DNA from: Leptofilum sp041748655
GTDB taxonomy: Bacteria; Chloroflexota; Anaerolineae; Promineifilales; Promineifilaceae
DNA length: 64,000 nt
NCBI GenBank assembly: GCA_041748655.1
Contig: JBGTCV010000132.1
Location: 39,365 to 103,364, forward strand
Direction: 5' to 3'
Of this stretch, positions 8,294 through 16,642 are shown one piece after another. Numbering within the stretch: the first letter of the stretch is position 1; each line of letters opens with the position of its first letter. Under the pieces are notes generated by a model. The model searched no databases and was not told where the DNA came from. It saw only the letters and a program-made list of their open reading frames with translations. The translations under genes were made by a program, and so were the position numbers.

Positions 8294-9580
8294 ATGCGAC
8301 GTATTATTATTAATGAGCCAAGCTTTATTGCACCGTTCAACGAAACGGCTCGTGATCTGCGGGTGCAAAACAAGCCACTTTGGCTGTGGCAGCGCGATCT
8401 TCTGGTAAAACACGCCATTGAAGAGCGCGAATATCCTGATTGGGAAGTTGCTCGTCAGCTTGAAACGGAAAAAGTAGAGTGCCTGGTTCATCGGGACAAC
8501 CTCTTTTTTAACCAGATGCTGATTGATGAGTTTATTGAAAAAGCACAGGCTGGAAAACGACCGGTGCGGCTTGCTTTTCACAAAGATGATCCGTCGATTG
8601 CCAAACATGTACGGCCGTTAACCCATTCATTCTTCCAAAAAGGGGATTTGCTGCTGACAGATATGTGGTATCTGCCCAAAGGAGTTTCGCAAAGCCTGGA
8701 AGCGGAACCGCTGGTCATCGATACTGAATCCAGAGAGCGTGGTTATTATCACATCCCCCCCTACATGGCCACTGAATTTGGCGATCTGGTATACCAGCTG
8801 CCCAAAAAAGTGTTCGTTTTGGTAGAAAACTGGGTACACCTGTTTATCGCAGATATTTTATTGGGTGTTTTTACCCAGGGAGCCAATGTTGAAGATCGCG
8901 TTGCTAACAGCTGGCAGTACAAGCTAAAAATAATGGGCCGGTCCATCATCGAACAAAAGCGGTTTCTTTCCAGCTCTGAGCTGGTGAAAGTTGGCAAGAA
9001 TGTGCATATTGATCCAACGGCCGTCATTCATGGGTACACACTCATTGGCGACAACGTTACGATTGGCGCCGGAGCCGTCATAGATAACTGCATCATTGGC
9101 AGCAACGTTACCATTTCGCAAGGCTGCCAGCTGCTGCTCAGCGTCATCAGCGACGGCTGCTTTCTACCGTTCCGATCAGCGCTGTTCATGACCACCTTGA
9201 TGGAAAACACATCTGTCGCCCAAAACAGCTGCTTGCAGCTTTGCGTGATTGGCCGCGATTCTTTTATTGGCGCAGGCAACACCTTTACGGATTTCAATAT
9301 TTTGGGTGGCCCGCTAAAAACCATGAACCATGATGGCCAGCTAGAACCAACCAATTTGCTCGTTCTTGGCGGCTGTGTCGGCCACCACTGCCGCATCAGC
9401 TCCGGAGCCGTCATTTATGCCGCCCGTACCATTGAATCTGATGTGGTGCTGCTGGCGTCGGATGACAGGCAGTTCATCACCAAAAATCTGCATTACGAGC
9501 AAAGTGATCACCATGCCCTCAAGGATACATACCACTACCCCAGGCTCTATCCCAGAAAAGGGGAAGTTGTATCTTATTAG
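8294..9580 (+). CDS. Left-handed beta-helix (hexapeptide) protein, nucleotidyl/acyltransferase-like
   Basis: The 428-residue protein has an N-terminal mixed region of about 235 residues with no motif I can place. A C-terminal hexapeptide-repeat domain (about 235-410) follows: VGKNVHIDPTAVIHG, GDNVTIGAGAVI, GSNVTISQGC and later GAGNTFTDFNILGG and GHHCRISSGAVIYAAR. Such beta-helices are found in GlmU-type sugar nucleotide enzymes and acyltransferases. The N-terminal part lacks an obvious pyrophosphorylase signature such as GxGTR, so sugar activation is unsupported. It lies between the V4R gene and the acyl-ACP-reductase-like gene, which makes an acyl-transfer role attractive but unproven. Confidence 0.7.
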   Translation: MRRIIINEPSFIAPFNETARDLRVQNKPLWLWQRDLLVKHAIEEREYPDWEVARQLETEKVECLVHRDNLFFNQMLIDEFIEKAQAGKRPVRLAFHKDDPSIAKHVRPLTHSFFQKGDLLLTDMWYLPKGVSQSLEAEPLVIDTESRERGYYHIPPYMATEFGDLVYQLPKKVFVLVENWVHLFIADILLGVFTQGANVEDRVANSWQYKLKIMGRSIIEQKRFLSSSELVKVGKNVHIDPTAVIHGYTLIGDNVTIGAGAVIDNCIIGSNVTISQGCQLLLSVISDGCFLPFRSALFMTTLMENTSVAQNSCLQLCVIGRDSFIGAGNTFTDFNILGGPLKTMNHDGQLEPTNLLVLGGCVGHHCRISSGAVIYAARTIESDVVLLASDDRQFITKNLHYEQSDHHALKDTYHYPRLYPRKGEVVSY

Positions 9581-9668
9581 GGTAGCTTCAAAACAGGGCG
9601 GAAAGTGGTAATGTAAGGGACAGAATTACCATTGAACTCAAATCCATCTCGATTACACTCAACTTATT

Positions 9669-10814
9669 ATGCAGGATTCTTTTGCCTTTATCATTCATCC
9701 GCTAGACCCCAAGCGAGACGTCAGTCGCAAATACCCTGCGTTGGGTAAACTGCCTGCCTGGCTTATAGAATTTCTCTCCATTTTTTATCCGCCAGTTTTT
9801 ATTTCTGAAATCGAAGGGATACAGTCGGCAGAAAACGGCCGTTTCCTCAAAGGTTGGTTTGTCGCCTGTCCCCTCACCCCCAACATGATGCTGCGCCTGC
9901 CCATCCCACTGGTCTACCGCAAAATCGTCCAAACCGGCAAGCTGGCCGAAAAGCTGGGGGCGCGCATCCTGGGTTTGGGTGCCTTTACCTCAGTCGTGGG
10001 AGATGGTGGCCTGACTATTGCCAAGCATCTGAACATTCCCGTAACAACGGGCGACAGCTACACCGTAGCTCAGGCAGCGCGAGCCGTGCAGGAAGCGGCC
10101 GTTTTGCTAGAAAAACCGTTAGCCAATTCCACCATAGCCATCGTAGGCGCAACCGGAGCCATTGGCGCAATCTGCGCCCAGCTGCTGGCCCCAACTTGTG
10201 GCCGCATGGTTTTGATCGGTCGCCGCACCGAAAAGCTGCAAGAAGTGGCAACGGCCGTTCGCCAGCAAGGCTGCCCCAACGTTACCATCTCAGCCAACAT
10301 GGACGATCTGGCCCAGGCACACTTTATTATCACAGTCACCAGCGCCGTGGAGGCCATCATCGAACCACGTCACCTGCGGCGTGGCGCCGTTGTTTGTGAC
10401 GTTTCCCGGCCGCGCGATGTCTCCAAACAGGTGGCCGAACAGCGTCCCGATGTTCTTGTTATCGAAGGTGGCATGGTAGAATTACCCGGCCCGGTAAACT
10501 TTAATTTCGACTTTGGTTTCCCTCCCAGAATGGCCTACGCCTGTATGGCAGAGACAATGGCGCTGGCTCTGGACGGAAATTACGCATCTTTCACGCTGGG
10601 AAGAGACATAAAATTGTCGCAAGTTCAGACAATTGATACAATCGCCACACGGCATGGTTTTAAGCTTGGCGGCTTCAGAAGTTTCGAACGCGCCGTTTCA
10701 AGTTCGCAAATCGCATTTGTCAAAGCAGCCAGTGCCCGAGATAGCAACGCTGCCAATGCCGTTCCGTATTTGAATCCAACCAGCCACGTTACCGTGGATT
10801 CTGTAAACATTTGA
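9669..10814 (+). CDS. Long-chain acyl-ACP reductase-like protein (AAR family)
   Basis: Residues about 85-345 follow the layout of cyanobacterial acyl-ACP reductase: LGLGAFTSVVGDGG, VTTGDSYTVAQAARAV, a Rossmann nucleotide loop GATGAIGAIC (about 159), IGRRTEKLQ, VIEGGMVELPG and the C-terminal YACMAETMALAL with Cys 292 at the position of the catalytic Cys that forms the acyl-enzyme in AAR, then FTLGRDIKLSQVQTIDTIATRHGF. AAR reduces long-chain acyl-ACP to fatty aldehydes with NADPH. About 70 extra residues sit at the N-terminus (FAFIIHPLD start). The aldehyde-deformylating oxygenase that completes alkane synthesis in cyanobacteria is not in the window. The product could feed alcohol, wax or signal formation. 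Confidence 0.75.
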   Translation: MQDSFAFIIHPLDPKRDVSRKYPALGKLPAWLIEFLSIFYPPVFISEIEGIQSAENGRFLKGWFVACPLTPNMMLRLPIPLVYRKIVQTGKLAEKLGARILGLGAFTSVVGDGGLTIAKHLNIPVTTGDSYTVAQAARAVQEAAVLLEKPLANSTIAIVGATGAIGAICAQLLAPTCGRMVLIGRRTEKLQEVATAVRQQGCPNVTISANMDDLAQAHFIITVTSAVEAIIEPRHLRRGAVVCDVSRPRDVSKQVAEQRPDVLVIEGGMVELPGPVNFNFDFGFPPRMAYACMAETMALALDGNYASFTLGRDIKLSQVQTIDTIATRHGFKLGGFRSFERAVSSSQIAFVKAASARDSNAANAVPYLNPTSHVTVDSVNI

Positions 10815-10833
10815 TCTGCCAAGGAACAAGCTC

Positions 10834-11727
10834 ATGAGCAACGGCCGTATTTTAATTGTTGAAGATGATTTTGATATTTCCAACATGTTACGCATCTTTT
10901 TTACCGGACAAGGGTATCATGTTGATGTCGCCGCACGGGGCAACGATGCCCTGGAATTGTGTCGCAAAAAACTACCAGACCTCATTGTGCTGGACATTAT
11001 GCTGCCAGACATGAACGGCTACGAAGTGTGTAAAGTGATGCGCACTACCACCCGCACCAGCCACATTCCCATTATCTTCCTCACCCAAAAAGATGAGCGC
11101 AGCGACCGCATTGCCGGGTTGGAACTAGGCGCAGACGATTACATCACCAAGCCATTCGACATCGAAGAGCTGAAGCTGCGGGTGCGGACCGCTATCAACA
11201 CCTACAAACGGCACAACATGACAGATCCCAGCACCGGCCTGCCGAGCAGCCGGTTGATCGAAGAACAACTGCGGAACTTGATGGTCACTTCCAATTGGAC
11301 ATATTTGCAAGTTGGAATTGACCACATCGATCCCTTTAGCGATGAGTATGGCTTCCTGGCACGAGACGAAGTGCTCCGCTTCACAACCATGCTGCTCAAC
11401 GAAGTAGATGATCAGCTGGGCACGCTGAATGATTTCATTGGCCACGCCACCAGCAACACCTTCGTGCTGGTTACCATGTCAGACAACGTCCCAGCAATGG
11501 TCGAAGAGCTGCGCCGGCAGTTCGACGAAGGCATCCTCTCTCACTACAGTTTTATCGATCGTGAACAAGGGGGCATCATGAAGCCAGATGGAGATCTGGT
11601 TCCCCTGATGAAGCTCTCCATTGGCATTGTGTCGGACAAGACACAACGTTTTTCTGATATTCGCGAAATTACAGAGACTGCCGCTGAGTTACGCAGAATG
11701 GACAGAGACAAACAAGCTCAACAATAA
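10834..11727 (+). CDS. Response regulator with degenerate GGDEF-like domain
   Basis: Residues 1-120 are a receiver domain: acidic pair ED, phosphoacceptor Asp 54 in LDIMLPDMNG, Thr in LTQ and Lys in KPFDIEEL. Residues about 135-290 resemble a GGDEF domain, starting with DPSTGLPSSRLIEEQL, but where the GGDEF loop belongs the sequence reads GHATSNTFVLV, so cyclic-di-GMP synthesis is very unlikely. It may bind a nucleotide or act as a dimer module. The gene sits 20 bases after the AAR-like gene and directly before a large histidine kinase, its likely partner. Confidence 0.85.
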   Translation: MSNGRILIVEDDFDISNMLRIFFTGQGYHVDVAARGNDALELCRKKLPDLIVLDIMLPDMNGYEVCKVMRTTTRTSHIPIIFLTQKDERSDRIAGLELGADDYITKPFDIEELKLRVRTAINTYKRHNMTDPSTGLPSSRLIEEQLRNLMVTSNWTYLQVGIDHIDPFSDEYGFLARDEVLRFTTMLLNEVDDQLGTLNDFIGHATSNTFVLVTMSDNVPAMVEELRRQFDEGILSHYSFIDREQGGIMKPDGDLVPLMKLSIGIVSDKTQRFSDIREITETAAELRRMDRDKQAQQ

Positions 11728-11788
11728 CTTGTTTGTCCTGACAATCGTGTAATTTAATGGCAGCAACAGCTGAGGTTTAGCACGAACG

Positions 11789-14700
11789 ATGGAAAAAGAA
11801 TTAACCTCGGCTATGATTTGGAGTTTGTTCGACAGCCTTCACGAAGGCATTCTCATAGCTGAGACAGATGGCACGATTTTATATCTAAACGACACCGCCA
11901 GCGCTTTACTAAATATTGCGCCTGATGTGGTTTCATTGTCGGCTGCATCTTCTTTATTTCCTTCACCCAGCAGCTGGCAAGCCTGCCTGACACCCCCTTT
12001 TGAAACAACAATTACGGTGCAAAACGGACGTCTCCTCACCCTCCACAGCCATGCCATTGACTTCAACGGGGACAGTCTGATCCAGATTGTCATTTCTCCC
12101 CAACCCCACGCTGCCGACCTGGCCAATTCAGCCGAGGCATTGCAGCAGCTAACGACGCTTACCCACGTAAGCAATAAAACCGACCTCAAGGAACAGCTCA
12201 CCCTGCTGGTGAATGGTCTGCAAAAAACCGGCTGGAACCGAGTCGTCCTGAATTTGCGAGATGAAGCCTTTCACCCCACGCTGATGATCACCGCAGGCAT
12301 CACACAAGCTGAAGAAATCTTCCTGCGCAGCAACGCCATACCACCGCACGCCTGGCTGGCGCTTTTTGAAGACGCATCCTTGCAAAAATTCCGGCAAGGC
12401 AGCTGTTACTTTGTGCCCGGCAGCAGCGCCTGGGCCACTCAACATCGGGGGATGGTCTTGCCAGATTACACAGCCACCCACAAAAATGGCGACACCTGGC
12501 ATCCCAATGATCTGCTCTGCATTCCCCTGTACAATCAGCAGCAGCAGCGCATTGGCCTCATTGGGCTAGATCAGCCGGTAAACGGCCGTCGCCCCACCCC
12601 CATGACCATGCAAACCATTGAGCTTTACGCCCAGTTTGCAGCCTCCATCATTGAAAACACCCACCTCTTCCAACAGGCGGTCAACCGCAACCGTGAATTC
12701 GAGCTGCTGCTAAACAGCAGCAACGCTTTGTCCAGCATGCTGGACAAAGAAGCTATTTTGGCCACGCTGGCGCAGCAAGCAATAGAAGCAATACATGCAG
12801 TTGGCTGCACCATTTATCAATGGCTGCCCAACAAAGAGCAGCTGGTCATTCTGAAAGACAAGGCGCGGGATGAGGAAACGGCCGTATCCCCCACAGGAAC
12901 CCATCTGCCCATTCCCACATCCCCCATCATGATCGATCTGCTTCAGGGGCAGCAGCCGCAAACCATCCGCATCGACAAAAACACGCCTTCCGGCCTGCCT
13001 ACGCCAGCCTGGGCTACAGAAGAAACCCCACACATTTGCACCCTCATTCCGCTTGTGCTTACCGGTGAAACGTACGGCTTTTTACATTTGTTAAGCGAAA
13101 ACGGCCGTCACCACAGCACGCCGCAGCATGGCATCATGCTCCTTACCGCCCTGGCCAACCAGGCCACCACTGCCCTGGAAATCGCCCTTATCTTTGAAGA
13201 CATTTATGAACGAGAGCGATTCTATGGCGCTATGGGCAATGTCAGTCTGGCCCTCAACTCCAGCCTCGACCGAGAAACCGTGCTCAACCTCATTTGCAGC
13301 GAAGGGCGGCGCATTTTCAACGTGCATGGGGCCTACATTTGGCAGTTAGAAGGAAATCAATTTGTGGGCAGCGCCGCAGCAGGACACGGAGCCGCAACTT
13401 TTGTTGGTGCCACCATTCCTACAACCGATCAGGCTAGCTTTGTCACCCAACTGGCCCGAACGGGTGAGCCAACCTTTATCAACCAGATCGCAAATGAACC
13501 ACAGATAAAAATTCGGCTGCCCCAATCAGAAATGATTAAATCGGCTTTAGGCGTCCCGCTGCTGCGCGAAAGCATGCTCACCGGCATTTTAATACTGGTC
13601 GATACCCAGAATCCCAATCGGTTTACAGATAAAGATGTTAGCTGGGCTACCACATTTGGTGTCCAGGTAGCCATTGCCCTACAAAACGCCAAGCTGTTTG
13701 AAGAGCTGCGCGAATTCAATGAAACGCTCGACCATCGCGTGGCCGAACGCACCAAGGCACTAAATGACGAGAGCAACCGTGTCAAAATATTGCTGCGCAT
13801 CACCACCGAACTTTCCGCCAGCCTGGATCAGGATCGCGTACTAAAGCAGACACTGGACCTGGTCAACGGTGTGGTAAACGCCACAGAAGGTGCCATTCTG
13901 CTCATCGATCAGGAGTCTGACGAATTTATCTTTCGGGCAGCCATCGGCAGCGAGCGGCACATTCCTCTGGGCGGCGTCCCTAGTGGTATGATGCGAAACC
14001 AAGGTCTGGCTGGCTGGATGATTGAAAATCGTTCGGCCGTCATTGTGCATGATGCCCACCAGGACCCCCGCTGGCTGGAACGAGAAACCAGCCTGAAGCA
14101 TCGTTCCGCTTTAGGCGTTCCCCTGATTTTAAATGAAGAAGTGATTGGCGTCCTGATGATGTTCCACCGGGAACCACAGGCGTTTACCATGCAGCAGCTA
14201 GATCTGGTAGAGGCGGCGGCCAGTCAAGTCGCCCACGCCATCAACAATGCCAGCCTGTATAAGCTCATTTTTGATCAGGCGGAGCAGCTTGGCTCAATGC
14301 TGCGCACCGAGATCATCCAAAAAGCCAACCTGGAAGCGATTTTGGAAAGTATTGCCGACGGCGTCATCGTAGCCAATGCCCAAAATGAAGTAGATATTGC
14401 CAATTTACCCGCCTGCAACATTCTGGACATCCCACGTGAGCAGCTTTTGGGTAAATCAATTAACGAGCTTTTGGGGCTTTATGGCCACTTTGGCGAGTTA
14501 TGGATTCACACCATCAATGATTGGGCCACCAATGCAGACCGCATTGAACAATGGACTTTCCTGGCCGATCAGCTGGTAATTGAAGACAAGTTTGTCAGCG
14601 TTCACCTCTCGCCAGTTTTGTCCGACAACCAGTTTTATGGCACGGTGTCGATCTTCCGCGACATTACCAAGGAAGTGGAGGTAGACAAGCTGAAGAGCGA

Positions 14701-15400
14701 GTTTGTTTCTACCGTCTCCCATGAGCTGCGCACGCCGATGACTTCTATCAAAGGGTATGCCGATTTGATGCTGATGGGCGCAGCTGGCCAGATGACAAAT
14801 CCGCAAATCCGGTATTTGCAGGTAATCAAAAATAATGCCGATCGGCTGCATATGTTGGTGAATGATTTGCTGGATATATCGCGCATTGAAACGGGCAAGA
14901 CAGCGCTGGATTTACGGCCGTTAGACATCCCCCAAATTATCGAGCAGGTGGTGGACGGGCATTTAAACGGCCGTATCCAACACGAAGCCCGCGTTCTCCA
15001 GGTAATTACCGAAATCGCCCCCTCCCTGCCCCTCGTCAATGCCGATCACGCCCGCATCACCCAAATTTTGACCAACCTGCTGGACAATGCCCTCAACTAC
15101 ACCCCAAACAACGGCCAAATCGTTGTCACGGCCAAAGCCACCCACAGCTACGTCCATATCAGCGTCAAAGATACCGGTATCGGCATCGCTAAAGAAAATC
15201 AAGACAAAATTTTCGACCGCTTCTACCGCGCCGAAGATGCAGAAGTGCAGCGAGTACCCGGCACCGGTTTAGGTCTGGCCATTGTGCGCAGCCTCATCGA
15301 AATGCATGGTGGCCGCCTAAAAGTAGAAAGCCAGCTAGGCAAAGGCAGCAGCTTTACGTTTAATTTACCGGTTGTTATTGAAGATAGCGACCCAACCTAA
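11789..15400 (+). CDS. Multi-sensor histidine kinase (PAS, several GAF, HisKA, HATPase)
   Basis: A 1203-residue cytosolic kinase with no clear membrane segment. Order, by eye: PAS-like domain (about 5-105), a GAF-like region (125-295), a second GAF (300-475), a third GAF (480-640), a coiled coil (LREFNETLDHRVAERTKALNDES), a fourth GAF (665-825), a second PAS (840-955), HisKA with SHELRTP (phospho-His 978) and an HATPase domain with N-box NLLDNALNYTP, DTGIGI and GTGLGLAIV. The four GAF domains suggest binding of small ligands or redox input in the cytoplasm. It is flanked by two response-regulator genes and two hydrolase genes, so it is probably the sensor of this cluster. Confidence 0.92.
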   Translation: MEKELTSAMIWSLFDSLHEGILIAETDGTILYLNDTASALLNIAPDVVSLSAASSLFPSPSSWQACLTPPFETTITVQNGRLLTLHSHAIDFNGDSLIQIVISPQPHAADLANSAEALQQLTTLTHVSNKTDLKEQLTLLVNGLQKTGWNRVVLNLRDEAFHPTLMITAGITQAEEIFLRSNAIPPHAWLALFEDASLQKFRQGSCYFVPGSSAWATQHRGMVLPDYTATHKNGDTWHPNDLLCIPLYNQQQQRIGLIGLDQPVNGRRPTPMTMQTIELYAQFAASIIENTHLFQQAVNRNREFELLLNSSNALSSMLDKEAILATLAQQAIEAIHAVGCTIYQWLPNKEQLVILKDKARDEETAVSPTGTHLPIPTSPIMIDLLQGQQPQTIRIDKNTPSGLPTPAWATEETPHICTLIPLVLTGETYGFLHLLSENGRHHSTPQHGIMLLTALANQATTALEIALIFEDIYERERFYGAMGNVSLALNSSLDRETVLNLICSEGRRIFNVHGAYIWQLEGNQFVGSAAAGHGAATFVGATIPTTDQASFVTQLARTGEPTFINQIANEPQIKIRLPQSEMIKSALGVPLLRESMLTGILILVDTQNPNRFTDKDVSWATTFGVQVAIALQNAKLFEELREFNETLDHRVAERTKALNDESNRVKILLRITTELSASLDQDRVLKQTLDLVNGVVNATEGAILLIDQESDEFIFRAAIGSERHIPLGGVPSGMMRNQGLAGWMIENRSAVIVHDAHQDPRWLERETSLKHRSALGVPLILNEEVIGVLMMFHREPQAFTMQQLDLVEAAASQVAHAINNASLYKLIFDQAEQLGSMLRTEIIQKANLEAILESIADGVIVANAQNEVDIANLPACNILDIPREQLLGKSINELLGLYGHFGELWIHTINDWATNADRIEQWTFLADQLVIEDKFVSVHLSPVLSDNQFYGTVSIFRDITKEVEVDKLKSEFVSTVSHELRTPMTSIKGYADLMLMGAAGQMTNPQIRYLQVIKNNADRLHMLVNDLLDISRIETGKTALDLRPLDIPQIIEQVVDGHLNGRIQHEARVLQVITEIAPSLPLVNADHARITQILTNLLDNALNYTPNNGQIVVTAKATHSYVHISVKDTGIGIAKENQDKIFDRFYRAEDAEVQRVPGTGLGLAIVRSLIEMHGGRLKVESQLGKGSSFTFNLPVVIEDSDPT

Positions 15401-15448
15401 CCGATTTTTTTCAATCATGCGCTAGGCGCTCAATTGGAAAGAGGCATC

Positions 15449-15826
15449 ATGACAAAAATTCTTATTGCCGAAGACGATCAAGACATTCGCGAGTTAGTGG
15501 TATTAACCCTTCAGTTTAGCGGATTCGATGTCGTTAGCGTAGAAGATGGGTCGTTAGCCGTAGAAAAAGCGCAAACGCAGCCATTTGACCTGATTTTGAT
15601 GGATGTGCGTATGCCACGCATGACTGGCTATGAAGCATGCCGTCGTCTAAAAGAAATTGACGCCACCAAAGATATACCGATCATCTTTTTGTCTGCCAAA
15701 GGGCAAGAACAAGAAATTCAAACCGGACTAGATGCAGGCGCAGCAGATTACATACTGAAACCGTTTGCCCCGGACACGCTGGTGAACACAATCTACAAAG
15801 TCTTAAACAAGGCAGAAACTGGCTAA
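15449..15826 (+). CDS. Single-domain response regulator (CheY-like)
   Basis: ATG at 15449 is chosen over an upstream TTG because AAAGAGG lies just before it and MTKILIAEDD is the usual receiver start. All receiver residues are present: ED near the start, phosphoacceptor Asp 52 in LMDVRMPRMTG, Ser in LSAKG and Lys in KPFAP. There is no output domain, so it probably passes the signal by protein contact or phosphotransfer, perhaps to the GTPase or PATAN proteins of the cluster. The next gene starts 3 bases after its stop. Confidence 0.9.
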   Translation: MTKILIAEDDQDIRELVVLTLQFSGFDVVSVEDGSLAVEKAQTQPFDLILMDVRMPRMTGYEACRRLKEIDATKDIPIIFLSAKGQEQEIQTGLDAGAADYILKPFAPDTLVNTIYKVLNKAETG

Positions 15827-15829
15827 ATC

Positions 15830-16621
15830 ATGAGTATCACCACCATCGACAGCCAACTAATTCATTACGAAGTGCTTGGGCGCGGCCAGCCATTGATCTT
15901 TATTCACGGCTGGGTTGGTTCTTGGCGCTACTGGTGGCCGTCGATGCAGGCGCTTTCAGCCCACTACCGCACCTTCGCCTTTGATTTATGGGGGTTTGGC
16001 GACTCCAGCAAGACCCCAGAAACGTACTCACTAGATGCCTACGTGATGATGGTGAACCAGTTCATTGATAAGCTGGGTGTCGCTCGTCCGGTTATCTTGG
16101 TGGGGCATGGCCTGGGAGCGATTGTGGCTCTGTCTTATACGGCCAAAAATCCAGAAAACGTCGCCAAAGTAGCGGCCATCGCCATGCCCATCACTGGCGC
16201 TTATTTAACCAATCGGCTGCAAGGGGCAGATCATGAAAGTATGGTCGGCCGCGTACTGGGCCGTGCTGGCAGCTTTAGCGAGGTGGATAGCGAAATTCGC
16301 AAGATGGACACAACGGCCGTTGCCAAAACCATCGAACAATTCAGTAAAATCGATCTCATCTCTCTCATCACCAATCTGAACCGCCCCTTGCTCATGGTGT
16401 ACGGCAGTCAGGACAGCCTGGTGCTGCCCCCAAACGGTGAACACAGCTACCTGCAACAATCCGTAAACGACCGCTTTTACGTAGAGCTGGACCTTTGCCA
16501 TCACTTCCCCATGCTGCAAGAAAAAGCCAAATTCAACCGCCTCCTCCTCGATTTTATTATGGCCAGTGCCGAGCTGACCGAACTCACCCCAAAAGAGTAT
16601 TGGCAGCGGCGTATTCGTTAA
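15830..16621 (+). CDS. Alpha/beta hydrolase-fold protein lacking the nucleophile
   Basis: It is a paralogue of the gene at 6779 (shared HGWxxSW, FDLWGFGDSSK, AYVMMVNQF, HHFPM). The nucleophile elbow reads GHGLGA: residue 94 is Gly, where Ser, Cys or Asp is expected. The Asp in YGSQDSLV and the His in LCHHFPM are kept. The change is in the DNA itself (codon GGC). A normal hydrolase mechanism is therefore not possible; the protein may bind rather than cleave a ligand, as plant hormone receptors and some regulators of this fold do. It is tightly coupled to the preceding response regulator. Confidence 0.85.
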   Translation: MSITTIDSQLIHYEVLGRGQPLIFIHGWVGSWRYWWPSMQALSAHYRTFAFDLWGFGDSSKTPETYSLDAYVMMVNQFIDKLGVARPVILVGHGLGAIVALSYTAKNPENVAKVAAIAMPITGAYLTNRLQGADHESMVGRVLGRAGSFSEVDSEIRKMDTTAVAKTIEQFSKIDLISLITNLNRPLLMVYGSQDSLVLPPNGEHSYLQQSVNDRFYVELDLCHHFPMLQEKAKFNRLLLDFIMASAELTELTPKEYWQRRIR

Positions 16622-16642
16622 CATCACCATAAGGAGTATCGT

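Noticed and set aside
9581..9668. A separate promoter before the AAR-like gene (TTGAAC, TACACT)
   Set aside because: Both boxes are weak and the -10 is too near the ATG; readthrough from upstream is as likely.
11789..15400. A hybrid kinase with its own receiver domain
   Set aside because: No receiver motif follows the ATPase domain; the receivers are separate genes on either side.
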